From Colivicinus sp963607765 (GTDB lineage: Bacteria > Bacillota_I > Bacilli_A > Erysipelotrichales > Erysipelotrichaceae): a stretch of 48,236 nt of DNA. Under the pieces are notes generated by a model, which had not been told where the DNA came from, did no database searches, and saw only the letters and a program-made list of their open reading frames with translations. The translations under genes and the position numbers were made by a program. Each line of letters opens with the position of its first letter. Position 1 is the first letter of the stretch. The DNA is taken from positions 1-48,236 of the forward strand of contig CAVDDT010000030.1 in the NCBI GenBank assembly GCA_963607765.1, given 5' to 3'. Of this stretch, positions 8,783-16,570 are shown one piece after another.

Positions 8783-10012
8783 CTACTTTCCTCCTAAATA
8801 GATGGCATAAAGTTTATAAGTCAATTTATTAGCATAGTCATTTAATCCAAAACTACTATAGATATCAACAATTTCCATATCCGTTCCTCCATAATATGGC
8901 TCAATATTATAATCCTTAACATATTTAAATGATGTGCCAATAAGTAAAACCACTAAAACCACTATTATATTCTTATTTACTTTATAGTCTTTATATAAGT
9001 AATAAAACATTAGTCCAGCAACAGCACCACCTAAATGGCATTTCCAAGATACACCTGGCAAGAAATTTAAGCATAAGTTCAAGACTATTGTTGGCATAAA
9101 TGATCTTAATTCAATAAAGCCTTGGCTAACAAAGTACATAATGTAGTAAGTAAATAAACAATAGATGCCACCAGATAAACCAAGCAACATTGTATTTCCA
9201 GACATCGCCCCACTGCTTAATTGTCCAAAGATGATGCCAAATATCAACATTATCATAAACTTGATACTGCCTAATTGTTTTTCAAGAATTCTGCCAAGTG
9301 GATAAAAGGCCATTAAATTAAAGAATAAATGAATTATTGAACTATGAACAAAAGCTGAAGTTAATAATCTATAGAATTGATGCAACCCTAATGTAAACAT
9401 TTTGTAGTCAGCACCAAGAACTACTTTAACAGCTGTTGAATCATAAATATTAGACATAATTAAGTTGGCAATAAAATTAACTATGCATATACCAATAACC
9501 ACTAATGTAACCGGACATTTTTGTTCCTTTATTTTTTTTAATAAAGGACGTTTGCTAGCCTTTTCTTTAAGCTTTCTAAAAGTTTCATTAATATGCAAGA
9601 TATTCTTCTTGATTTCCTCTTCTTGATTGATAACATCATGAATTACACTATAGATACCAGGATAGATATTAGATAAGTCTTTGCCACTATGGTGATTTGT
9701 TTCAAGACATACGGTATCGTATTTTTCATCTCCATATACATTTTCATTAGAAACATAGACATCGAGCATATTTACATTTTTTAAAGAACATTGTGTCATG
9801 ATAATTTTCTTAAAACTTTCAATGCGTTCACTATCATATACTTCTGTTTCTACTGAAGCGTTGGTTATATGAATGATTTGATAATTGGGATTAGTACTAG
9901 ATGCGATAAATATCTCATTTTCTTTAGTTAATCCTTTTACTTGAAAACTAAAGTAATCATATTTAGTCACGAAAAATTCCATCAATTGAAATACTTTATA
10001 AATTTCACTCAT
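8783..10012 (-). CDS. Rhomboid family intramembrane serine protease
   Basis: Membrane-embedded serine protease. I place the start at the second Met: GGAGGG lies 4 nt before it, whereas the upstream ATG at 10024 overlaps that site. The protein is then 409 aa. Residues 1-160 form a soluble N-terminal region of unknown function, then about six membrane segments. Catalytic Ser280 lies in LLGLSGGIY and His326 in KCHLGGAVAG; the HxxxN oxyanion residues are in IIHLFFNLMAF. The layout resembles Bacillus YqgP without the C-terminal TPR repeats. It overlaps rluD by 8 bases. Substrate unknown. Confidence 0.9.
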   Translation of the reverse strand: MSEIYKVFQLMEFFVTKYDYFSFQVKGLTKENEIFIASSTNPNYQIIHITNASVETEVYDSERIESFKKIIMTQCSLKNVNMLDVYVSNENVYGDEKYDTVCLETNHHSGKDLSNIYPGIYSVIHDVINQEEEIKKNILHINETFRKLKEKASKRPLLKKIKEQKCPVTLVVIGICIVNFIANLIMSNIYDSTAVKVVLGADYKMFTLGLHQFYRLLTSAFVHSSIIHLFFNLMAFYPLGRILEKQLGSIKFMIMLIFGIIFGQLSSGAMSGNTMLLGLSGGIYCLFTYYIMYFVSQGFIELRSFMPTIVLNLCLNFLPGVSWKCHLGGAVAGLMFYYLYKDYKVNKNIIVVLVVLLIGTSFKYVKDYNIEPYYGGTDMEIVDIYSSFGLNDYANKLTYKLYAIYLGGK

Positions 10013-10916
10013 AATGCCCTCCATGATTCTTTATATATTCTTTCATATAAAGAGGCATATCAGTTCTAAATTCAACTCTTTGTTTAGTAGAAGGATGAAT
10101 GAAGCTTAAATAATATGCATGCAAGTATTGCCCTGTTTCATCAATATATGGACCTCCATATTTAGAGTCGTTTAAGACAGGATGATGAATAAATGACATA
10201 TGAACTCTTATTTGATGAGTTCTGCCTGTTAACAAATTTACATCAAGTAAAGTTGAATCACTAAGCCTATCTAAAACTTTAAATTCAGTAATTGCATTCT
10301 TTGCATTTTTATCGGTAACGCACATTTTTTGCCTATCCTTCGGGTTTCTACCAATAGGCGCATTAATTTCTCCCTCATTGTTTTCAATTGTGCCCTTAAC
10401 TAGACAATAATATTTTCTAAAACAAGTTTTGTCCTTTAATTGCTCGGCTAAATAATTGTGTGCTTCATTGTTTTTGGCTATAACTAGCAATCCACTTGTG
10501 TCTTTATCAATTCTATGTACAATTCCAGGTCTAAAGAAACCATTAACATTCGATAAGTCTTTACAATTAAAAAGCAAAGCATTTACTAGCGTATTATCGT
10601 AATTGCCTGGAGCTGGGTGAACAACAAGCCCTTTTTGCTTATTCACAACAATAACATCATCATCTTCATAGATAATATCAATCGGAATATCAGCTGGCTT
10701 TAGATCTGTCAAAGTAGCATCTTCATACTCAACAATAATTTCATCATCTTCTTTTACTTTATAAGAATTTGAAATTGTTTCACCATTTACTAAAATCTTT
10801 TGATCTTTAATCAATTTTTGAATATTAGACCTAGATAAAGGAGTATTTTCTGCAAGATAAGCATCAATACGTGTTTTTGGTTCGATATTATTCGCTAACA
10901 GTTCTAGCTTTGGCAT
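10005..10916 (-). CDS. rluD: Pseudouridine synthase, RluA/RluD family
   Basis: Isomerises uridines to pseudouridine, probably in helix 69 of 23S rRNA if it is a true RluD. An S4 RNA-binding domain occupies about residues 15-75. The catalytic Asp is D137 in GIVHRIDKDTSGLLV. The C-terminal TGRTHQIRVHMSFIHHPVLND segment is also a family hallmark, and the 303-aa length is typical. A strong AAAGGAGGAG site fixes the start inside the 3' end of lspA. The lspA-rluD pair is conserved in Firmicutes (lspA-ylyB). RluA-type specificity cannot be resolved from sequence alone. Confidence 0.92.
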   Translation of the reverse strand: MPKLELLANNIEPKTRIDAYLAENTPLSRSNIQKLIKDQKILVNGETISNSYKVKEDDEIIVEYEDATLTDLKPADIPIDIIYEDDDVIVVNKQKGLVVHPAPGNYDNTLVNALLFNCKDLSNVNGFFRPGIVHRIDKDTSGLLVIAKNNEAHNYLAEQLKDKTCFRKYYCLVKGTIENNEGEINAPIGRNPKDRQKMCVTDKNAKNAITEFKVLDRLSDSTLLDVNLLTGRTHQIRVHMSFIHHPVLNDSKYGGPYIDETGQYLHAYYLSFIHPSTKQRVEFRTDMPLYMKEYIKNHGGHYE

Positions 10917-11385
10917 GTTTCTCCTCCTTTAAAATGGCAATGATGTATAAAATTACCCCAATTGTTAAAAATGAATCGGCTATATTGAAGATTGGAAAGT
11001 TCCATCCAAAGATAGTAAAGTCCAAGAAATCAACAACGTATACTCTAAAGATACGATCTAAGAAGTTTCCTAGTGTCCCTCCAATAATCAATAATAATGA
11101 CACCTTGCTTAGATAGTCTTCTTTTTTTGTTTTAATCAATAAGTATGCGAATAAAACGAGACAAATTGGCGTGATTATATAAAAGAATATTGTTTCATTT
11201 TGCATAATTGAAAAGCCAGCACCAAAATTTTGAACATATGTAATTCTAAAGAAACCATCAATAATGTTTACGGAATCATTAAGCTTAAATATAGAAACAA
11301 TTAAGTATTTAGAATATTGGTCTATAGCTGTCAGTGCCACAATAATAAATAAATAGCTTATATATTTAATTTTATTTGTTTGCAT
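10888..11385 (-). CDS. lspA: Lipoprotein signal peptidase
   Basis: Aspartyl protease that removes signal peptides from prolipoproteins. About 165 aa with four membrane segments. NFLDRIF and FNIADS supply the catalytic Asp pair, and GAGFSIMQ matches the conserved GAAFS loop. The preceding codon is TTG (11388), so a TTG start is also possible; I prefer the ATG. It overlaps the DUF885 lipoprotein gene by 14 bases and rluD by 29. At least two predicted lipoproteins in this window (DUF885 and the second PrsA-like protein) would be substrates. Confidence 0.95.
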   Translation of the reverse strand: MQTNKIKYISYLFIIVALTAIDQYSKYLIVSIFKLNDSVNIIDGFFRITYVQNFGAGFSIMQNETIFFYIITPICLVLFAYLLIKTKKEDYLSKVSLLLIIGGTLGNFLDRIFRVYVVDFLDFTIFGWNFPIFNIADSFLTIGVILYIIAILKEEKHAKARTVSE

Positions 11386-13198
11386 CAATATATTCTTCCA
11401 CTGCCCCTTCTAAAATATTAAATGGTAATGGACCATTTTTCAAAATGGCATCACTATAAGATACATAATTAAATTTATCACCAAGAGCTTCTTTTGCTTT
11501 TTCTCTTAGATTATAATGACTTACAAAGCCGACGCCATATCTCGCATATACTCCTGGCATCGAAACTAGATAATCATAGAAAAAATCAGCATAATCAGTA
11601 TTAATTGATAAATTTTCCATTAATGTTTTAAATTGTTCTAATGAATACCCATAATAATTAATCGCAATATCGAATATCGAGTATAAGACATGACATGAAA
11701 GTGTTGTAGAATCAAATTTTGCACATTTTATATAGTTTTCATTTGGCCAATCTATTAATTCTAAAGCATCCATTCCTGCTAAATCTGCATATCCTTCAGA
11801 ATATCCAATAAAAGATTGCGTCGATCTAAATTTATGCGGATTAGTTTTCTGAAAATACATATTTTGGTATAAGTGTCCAGGGAAACCTTCATGAGCTAAT
11901 ATTTCATAATTAGAGATTCCTGAACTTTGCATATTAGCATTTACCCTTATTGTATTTTGGTCTAAATCATCAAGAGGCGGTGATACATAATACCCTGCAG
12001 TACTAGAACCTAATGTAGTTAACGAAGAAATGGTATATTTAGAATCAATATAAGAATATCTATCACTAATATTATTTCTTAAATATTCAAGCATGTCTTC
12101 AGCGCTTAAGCTAAATGGTTCGACATCACTATCAATATATTCCAAATAATTAGAATATAAATTTTTGTCCTCACTATTAAGAGTGCTTATTAAATCATTA
12201 ATATTATTTTCATAATAATCATATAGAGCATTAAATGTGTCATCAATCGATGCATTATTTGAACCATTCACAATAAATGTATATTCAGCATAGCCATTAT
12301 CAATATTGGCTAAAGCCAAATCTTCTGTTTCTGCCTTGCCATATAACGTATCAATATAGTCTTCCAAAGAAGAAAACGCTTGAACAACATCATATTTAAT
12401 TAATTGTTCAACCTCATCATATTGATCTTGATATGGACTATTTGTCTTAAATGATTCAATCAAACTATTTCCATCATCATCTAATACACTGTCGATATAA
12501 ACTTTCTCATTATCCAACATATCATCAGTATGGTATAGACCAGCTTCAGATTGTTTCTTAGAATATTCGATAGCTTGGTTTAAATATCTTTCAACATCTT
12601 TAAGCAACGCAATATAATCATCAACTGATTCTTCATCATAGAAATTAAATTCCATTAGGTATTCAATAACACCATTGCTTACACTAGAATTATCAGAAAA
12701 AATTAAAGAGTAGTTATCATAATAAAGTCCACATAATGTTTCAAGAAGAGAATAATGAAGCAAATCAAAATCATATTGTTGAGAATATGTTAAAGAATCA
12801 TAATCAAATTCTAACAAAGTATTCAATTGATTAATTGTCTTATCTACTTCATCTTGATCAACACCATATTCTAATTCTCCCCAAGTAACTTCAGGCTTAG
12901 TTAGATCCATAGATTTATAGTCTTTTAGACTACTGTGCATAAATGTATAACTAGATGTAGCTAAATCATCAAAAATAGAATCAAGATATGAATTAAATTC
13001 TTCGTTTTCAACGCTTACTTTGTTGCTTTTTTCTCTTACTTCATAATTCTTTAAAAGATTTAAAAAATACTCTCCACTATATTCAGTGGTTTCAGAATTA
13101 GAAGAATTTTCACTATCCTTATTATTGCTTGAAGAAGAATTGCTTCCACAGCCTGCTAAAAGAAACAATGCTAACAAAATTGTTAGTATTTTTTTCAT
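11372..13198 (-). CDS. DUF885 family putative zinc peptidase lipoprotein
   Basis: A 608-aa secreted lipoprotein. The signal peptide ends in a lipobox LLAGC with Cys17, followed by a Ser/Asn-rich linker. The DUF885 signature HEGFPGH is at residues 436-442 (thermolysin-like HExxH variant), with a downstream Glu in SEGYADLAG about 25 residues later, consistent with a zinc metallopeptidase. Substrate unknown. It overlaps the TSCPD gene by one base (TAATG) and precedes lspA, whose product would process it. The family call is firm; catalysis is inferred from motifs. Confidence 0.88.
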   Translation of the reverse strand: MKKILTILLALFLLAGCGSNSSSSNNKDSENSSNSETTEYSGEYFLNLLKNYEVREKSNKVSVENEEFNSYLDSIFDDLATSSYTFMHSSLKDYKSMDLTKPEVTWGELEYGVDQDEVDKTINQLNTLLEFDYDSLTYSQQYDFDLLHYSLLETLCGLYYDNYSLIFSDNSSVSNGVIEYLMEFNFYDEESVDDYIALLKDVERYLNQAIEYSKKQSEAGLYHTDDMLDNEKVYIDSVLDDDGNSLIESFKTNSPYQDQYDEVEQLIKYDVVQAFSSLEDYIDTLYGKAETEDLALANIDNGYAEYTFIVNGSNNASIDDTFNALYDYYENNINDLISTLNSEDKNLYSNYLEYIDSDVEPFSLSAEDMLEYLRNNISDRYSYIDSKYTISSLTTLGSSTAGYYVSPPLDDLDQNTIRVNANMQSSGISNYEILAHEGFPGHLYQNMYFQKTNPHKFRSTQSFIGYSEGYADLAGMDALELIDWPNENYIKCAKFDSTTLSCHVLYSIFDIAINYYGYSLEQFKTLMENLSINTDYADFFYDYLVSMPGVYARYGVGFVSHYNLREKAKEALGDKFNYVSYSDAILKNGPLPFNILEGAVEEYIDANK

Positions 13199-13455
13199 TA
13201 CTTAACCTCGTTTTCAAGAAAGGCCTTAAGTCCAATGGCAATTTGGTCTGGACAAGAAGTAGCTTTTACTCCACATTTAATGCCAGAAATTTTATCGATA
13301 ATATCTTGAACTTTCATTCCTTCACAAAGTTTAGAAATACCTTGTAAATTTCCTTTACAGCCACCATTAACGGTTAATTTTTTTACGACATCGTCTTCGA
13401 TATCAAACACAAATTCTTGTGAACAAACACCTTTTGGTCTAAAAATATATTCCAT
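13198..13455 (-). CDS. TSCPD domain protein (TIGR03905 type)
   Basis: An 85-aa Cys-rich protein with the TSCPD signature ATSCPDQIAIGL at its C-terminus and further Cys in GVCSQ, GGCKGN, LCEG and KCGVK. TSCPD domains also occur at the end of some ribonucleotide reductases; this stand-alone form has no assigned role. The Cys set suggests metal binding, by inference. It is the first gene of the run through DUF885-lspA-rluD-rhomboid-deaminase and has its own promoter. A GGGGG run about 10 nt before the ATG may act as the ribosome site. Confidence 0.85.
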   Translation of the reverse strand: MEYIFRPKGVCSQEFVFDIEDDVVKKLTVNGGCKGNLQGISKLCEGMKVQDIIDKISGIKCGVKATSCPDQIAIGLKAFLENEVK

Positions 13456-13477
13456 AGTATAAAACCCCCACTATTTA

Positions 13478-13506
13478 ATTTTACTTAACAAATTCGTTTT
13501 AAACAA
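13478..13506 (-). promoter_or_regulatory. Promoter of TSCPD-DUF885-lspA operon
   Basis: -35 TTGTTT (13501-13506), 17-bp spacer, -10 TAAAAT (13478-13483) on the minus strand, giving a short leader with a G-run before the ATG at 13455. Confidence 0.6.
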
Positions 13507-13527
13507 GGCAATTACTTATACTATAAT
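13498..13527 (+). promoter_or_regulatory. Promoter of gltX
   Basis: -10 TATAAT at 13522-13527 with a weak -35 (TTTAAA or TTAAAC near 13498-13504). A normal leader follows, with AAAAGGAG about 5 nt before the gltX ATG. It overlaps the divergent TSCPD promoter. Confidence 0.6.
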
Positions 13528-13551
13528 AGATTAGTAACAAAAGGAGAATTT

Positions 13552-15003
13552 ATGAATAAAGTACGTACGAGATTTGCGCCATCTCCAACTGGATATATGC
13601 ATATCGGTAATTTAAGAACTGCTCTTTATGCTTATCTTGTCGCAAAGAAAGATGATGGAGATTTTATCTTAAGAATAGAAGATACCGACCAAAATAGACA
13701 AGTTGAAGGAGCTACTGATATTATTTTTGAAACTTTAAAAACTTGTGGTCTTAAACATGATGAAGGACCAGACGTTGGTGGCAACTATGGACCTTATGTT
13801 CAATCAGATAGAATGAAACAAGGTATCTACAAAGAATATGCCATGAAGCTTGTTGAAAGCGGCCATGCCCATATTTGTTTCTGCAAAGAGGAAGATATCG
13901 AAATTCAAAAACAAATCGCTAATGCTAAAGGCGAATCATTCTTATATAGAGATCCTTGTAAGAATTTGAGTAAAGAAGAAATTGAAAATAGAATTAATTC
14001 TGGCGAAGAATATGTTATTAGACAAACTATCCCTCAAGAAGGCACAACTACTTTTGATGATGAAGTATATGGTTCAATTACTGTAAACAACGCTGATCTT
14101 GATGAAATGATTCTCTTAAAGTCAGATGGTTACCCTACTTATAACTTTGCTAATGTTGTTGATGACCATTTAATGGAAATAACTGATGTTGTAAGAGGAA
14201 ACGAGTACTTATCTAGCACACCTAAATATAATCTTTTATACGAAGCATTTGGTTGGGATAAACCAAGATATATTCATTGTCCACCTGTTATGAAGAATGA
14301 ACATGAAAAGCTTTCGAAGAGAAATGGCGATGCTTCTTTCCAAGATTTAGTTGCTAAAGGTTATTTGCCAGATGCAATTCTAAATTACATTGCTCTTTTA
14401 GGGTGGAGTCCATCAGAAGATAGAGAAGTATATTCTCTTTCTGAACTATGCAAAGCTTTCGATGTAAAGAGAATCGGCACAAGTGGCGCTATATTTGATA
14501 TTGAAAAATTAAAGTGGATGAATGGCGTATATTTAAGGAATATGCCAATTGAAGAATATTATAGTTTGGTTGAACCAATGATTAAAGAAAACGTTGATTC
14601 AAAATACAACTATATGGATATCGCAAAAGCTTTAAAGGATAGAGTTATGCTTCTAACTGAAGTACCTGAAATGGTTGATTTCTTTAATGAAATAAAAGAA
14701 TATGACAATTCTTTATATGTAAATAAGAAAGCTAAAACAGATGAGGCTATTGCTAAACACTCATTGGAATTAGCTTTGCCTGCTCTAGAAGAATTGGATA
14801 CATTCGATAATGATTCAATATTTGCTTCTTTATCAAAAGTGGCTGCTGATAATGGCCTTAAAAATATAACGATTATGTACCCTATTCAAGTAGCTTTATC
14901 TGGCAAAGATAAAACACCAGGTGGTGCAACAATGATTGGCCAAATCCTTGGCAAAGAAGAATCAATCAAGCGTATCAAAAACGCTATTGAAAAACTAGCT
15001 TAA
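13552..15003 (+). CDS. gltX: Glutamyl-tRNA synthetase
   Basis: Class I synthetase charging tRNA-Glu. The HIGH motif appears as MHIGNLRTAL near residue 17 after RFAPSPTGY; the KMSKS-type motif is EKLSKRNGD near residue 250. The length of 483 aa is normal for a bacterial enzyme, with the C-terminal anticodon-binding helical domains intact. The start is fixed by AAAAGGAG. It is monocistronic: its own TATAAT promoter and a hairpin terminator directly after the stop. A tRNA-Glu gene lies just beyond, convergent. Whether it also charges tRNA-Gln depends on gatCAB, which is outside this window. Confidence 0.97.
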   Translation: MNKVRTRFAPSPTGYMHIGNLRTALYAYLVAKKDDGDFILRIEDTDQNRQVEGATDIIFETLKTCGLKHDEGPDVGGNYGPYVQSDRMKQGIYKEYAMKLVESGHAHICFCKEEDIEIQKQIANAKGESFLYRDPCKNLSKEEIENRINSGEEYVIRQTIPQEGTTTFDDEVYGSITVNNADLDEMILLKSDGYPTYNFANVVDDHLMEITDVVRGNEYLSSTPKYNLLYEAFGWDKPRYIHCPPVMKNEHEKLSKRNGDASFQDLVAKGYLPDAILNYIALLGWSPSEDREVYSLSELCKAFDVKRIGTSGAIFDIEKLKWMNGVYLRNMPIEEYYSLVEPMIKENVDSKYNYMDIAKALKDRVMLLTEVPEMVDFFNEIKEYDNSLYVNKKAKTDEAIAKHSLELALPALEELDTFDNDSIFASLSKVAADNGLKNITIMYPIQVALSGKDKTPGGATMIGQILGKEESIKRIKNAIEKLA

Positions 15004-15006
15004 TAA

Positions 15007-15028
15007 AAAAGTCGCGAATGCGACTTTT
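15007..15028 (+). terminator. gltX intrinsic terminator
   Basis: Perfect 9-bp stem AAAAGTCGC/GCGACTTTT around loop GAAT, 4 nt after the gltX stop. Short T-tract, so moderate strength; the A-run on the left may let it work in the other direction too. Confidence 0.8.
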
Positions 15029-15192
15029 GTTATGCTTTGTTTTATTTTGAACCCATATTACTAATTTTATATATGCATAGCTATACGCATTATTAATGAA
15101 CGGCTGAATATTCTTTTGATGCATATTACTCTAAAATAATATCTTTTAACATATTGAAAAGAGGAATATTACAGTGATCAAGTATAAAATTC

Positions 15193-15219
15193 AAATAAAA
15201 AAGCCATCAATTTGATGGC
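15193..15219 (-). terminator. Terminator after tRNA-Glu / infC operon
   Basis: Minus-strand stem GCCATCA/TGATGGC (15203-15219) followed by TTTTTTATTT. It ends the infC-rpmI-rplT-tRNA-Glu transcript. Bases 15029-15192 between it and the gltX terminator hold no gene that I can support. Confidence 0.85.
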
Positions 15220-15231
15220 GTAATTTATAAA

Positions 15232-15307
15232 TGGCGATCGATATGGGATTTGAACCCATGAATGTTGCCTTGAGAGGGCAATGTGTTAACCGTTTCACCA
15301 ATCGACC
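15232..15307 (-). tRNA. tRNA-Glu (anticodon CUC)
   Basis: A complete 76-nt cloverleaf. The acceptor stem GGTCGAT pairs with ATCGATC (one G-U), then discriminator G and an encoded CCA. The D arm has a GTG/CAC stem, the anticodon stem is TTGCC/GGCAA around loop CTCTCAA with CTC at positions 34-36, and the T arm is ATGGG/CCCAT around TTCAAAT. CTC reads GAG. Most low-GC genomes rely on the UUC isoacceptor, so this is probably a second tRNA-Glu. It lies 24 bases after the rplT stop and probably shares that transcript. Confidence 0.95.
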
Positions 15308-15309
15308 AC

Positions 15310-15329
15310 AAAGGATCAAATGATCCTTT
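15310..15329. other. Hairpin between rplT and tRNA-Glu
   Basis: Perfect inverted repeat AAAGGATC-AAAT-GATCCTTT, 2 nt after the rplT stop and 2 nt before the tRNA. No T-tract follows on the minus strand, so it is a weak terminator at best. It could mark the point where the tRNA 5' end is processed from the operon transcript. Confidence 0.5.
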
Positions 15330-15331
15330 AA

Positions 15332-15691
15332 TTATTTAGCTAATGCAGACTTTGCTGTATCACAAATCTTAGTGAATGCTTCAGGATCAGCAATTGCGAT
15401 TTCAGAAAGCATCTTTCTATTCATTGTAACATTAGCAAGTTTTAAGCCATGCATTAATTTAGAATAGCTTAAATCATTTAGTCTAGCTGCAGCGTTGATA
15501 CGAGCAATCCATAACTTACGGAAGTTTCTCTTATTTTGCTTTCTAGCAATATAAGCATACTTGTGAGAATGCATTACTTGTTCATGAGCTGTCTTATATA
15601 ATAAATGTTTACTACCAAAGTAACCTTTAGCTTGTTTTAAGACTCTTTTATGTCTTTTTCTAAGAGTGTTAGATCTTTTTACTCTAGCCAT
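15332..15691 (-). CDS. rplT: 50S ribosomal protein L20
   Basis: bL20, an early 23S rRNA assembly protein and the autoregulator of this operon in Firmicutes. 119 aa, with the basic N-terminus MARVKRSNTLRKRHKRVLKQ and the conserved GLKLANVTMNRKMLSEIA. It follows rpmI by 12 bases, with an AGGAGG site before the ATG. In Bacillus, L20 binds the infC leader and promotes early termination; a leader with the required alternative pairings is present upstream (16435-16566). Confidence 0.97.
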   Translation of the reverse strand: MARVKRSNTLRKRHKRVLKQAKGYFGSKHLLYKTAHEQVMHSHKYAYIARKQNKRNFRKLWIARINAAARLNDLSYSKLMHGLKLANVTMNRKMLSEIAIADPEAFTKICDTAKSALAK

Positions 15692-15703
15692 TATCTATTC
15701 CTC

Positions 15704-15898
15704 CTATCCTTGTAATAAAGCTTTATCTCTCTTTACATCAGAAGAAGATACTAAAGCTGACTTTCTTAATTGTACTTTTTGCTTGTGTGTTTTGTTAGCA
15801 GCAAAGTGTGATGTGAAATTGTGGTGTCTTGATAATTTACCACTACCTGTAACTTTTACTCTCTTAGCAAAAGTTTTCTTTGTTTTCATTTTTGGCAT
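15704..15898 (-). CDS. rpmI: 50S ribosomal protein L35
   Basis: bL35, 64 aa, highly basic: MPKMKTKKTFAKRVKVTGSG followed by SRHHNFTSHFAANKTHKQK, the family signature. It lies between infC and rplT with an AGGAGG-type site (AGGAGGAAAACAAATG). The order infC-rpmI-rplT is one of the most conserved in bacteria. Confidence 0.97.
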   Translation of the reverse strand: MPKMKTKKTFAKRVKVTGSGKLSRHHNFTSHFAANKTHKQKVQLRKSALVSSSDVKRDKALLQG

Positions 15899-15909
15899 TT
15901 GTTTTCCTC

Positions 15910-16434
15910 CTATTTCTTCTTAGGCATTAACACGCATGACATAATATTTCCTTCAAGTTTAGGTTGCTTATCAACGTTGGCAATTTCCTTAAGTTGATCA
16001 ATAAAGTCATTCATAACTTTTAAACCTACTTCTTGACGAGTCATCATACGACCTCTAAAACGCATATCAACCTTAACTTTCATGCCATCATTAATCCACT
16101 TAGTAGCTTGTTTAAGCTTAGTGTTGAAATCATTTGTATCAATTACTGGAGACAAACGTAATGGTTTAAGTTCAGTTGTGTGTTGGTTCTTCTTAGCTTC
16201 CTTAGCTTTCTTTTGAGCTTCAAATCTATATTTTCCATAATCCAATATTTTGCATACTGGTGGAACAGCATTCGGAGCTACACAAAGTAAATCTAATTCT
16301 TGATCATAAGCTTTAGTTAAAGCTTCATTTTTGCTCATTTTACCAAGTTGAGCACCATCTGAGTCAATTACAAGCACTTCCTTAAAACGAATGCCTTCAT
16401 TAACTAGATCGTCGGTCTTTTTACCTGCGATAAT
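15910..16434 (-). CDS. infC: Translation initiation factor IF-3, AUU start
   Basis: IF-3 prevents premature subunit joining and checks the start codon. The first in-frame ATG-type codon is a GTG within VLVIDSDGAQLG, which would remove the conserved leading segment. In the same frame, ATT at 16434 lies exactly 6 nt after a perfect AGGAGG, giving a 174-residue protein beginning IIAGKKTDDLVNEGIRFKEV; the initiator ATT is read as Met. AUU starts for infC are known from E. coli and Bacillus, where IF-3 discriminates against its own mRNA. The N-domain has LLCVAPNAVPPVCKILDYGK; the C-domain has RFRGRMMTRQEVG. Confidence 0.93.
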   Translation of the reverse strand: MIAGKKTDDLVNEGIRFKEVLVIDSDGAQLGKMSKNEALTKAYDQELDLLCVAPNAVPPVCKILDYGKYRFEAQKKAKEAKKNQHTTELKPLRLSPVIDTNDFNTKLKQATKWINDGMKVKVDMRFRGRMMTRQEVGLKVMNDFIDQLKEIANVDKQPKLEGNIMSCVLMPKKK

Positions 16435-16566
16435 TAATGTCCTCCTAATAAAATAAAAAGCGAGACAAAGCCCACTTATTTAATCAATCACTAATGTAGC
16501 GATATACCCAAATCGAATCGATATCAGGTGAGAAGTGGCTTCTACTTTCTACGTACTTTTTATTAC
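16435..16566 (-). promoter_or_regulatory. infC-rpmI-rplT leader, probable L20 attenuator
   Basis: A leader of about 130 nt with two competing pairings. Near its 3' end, AAGTGGG (16471-16477) can pair with CTCGCT (16459-16464) around a 6-nt loop and is followed by TTTTTATTT: a terminator just before the infC ribosome site. Further upstream, AAGCCACTT (complement of 16533-16541) can pair with the same AAGTGGGCTT, with one bulged G, preventing the terminator. This is the arrangement expected for an L20 leader (Rfam L20_leader, Firmicutes). The call rests on hand pairing and position. Confidence 0.75.
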
Positions 16567-16570
16567 TCAA

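Noticed and set aside
13456..13551. T-box or other riboswitch upstream of gltX
   Set aside because: The space after the promoter is only about 18 nt before the ribosome site and shows no T-box sequence or stem I structure.
15179..15220. GTG-started 13-codon ORF with an AGAGGAA site upstream
   Set aside because: It runs into the tRNA-Glu terminator, has no conserved features and is too short to support.
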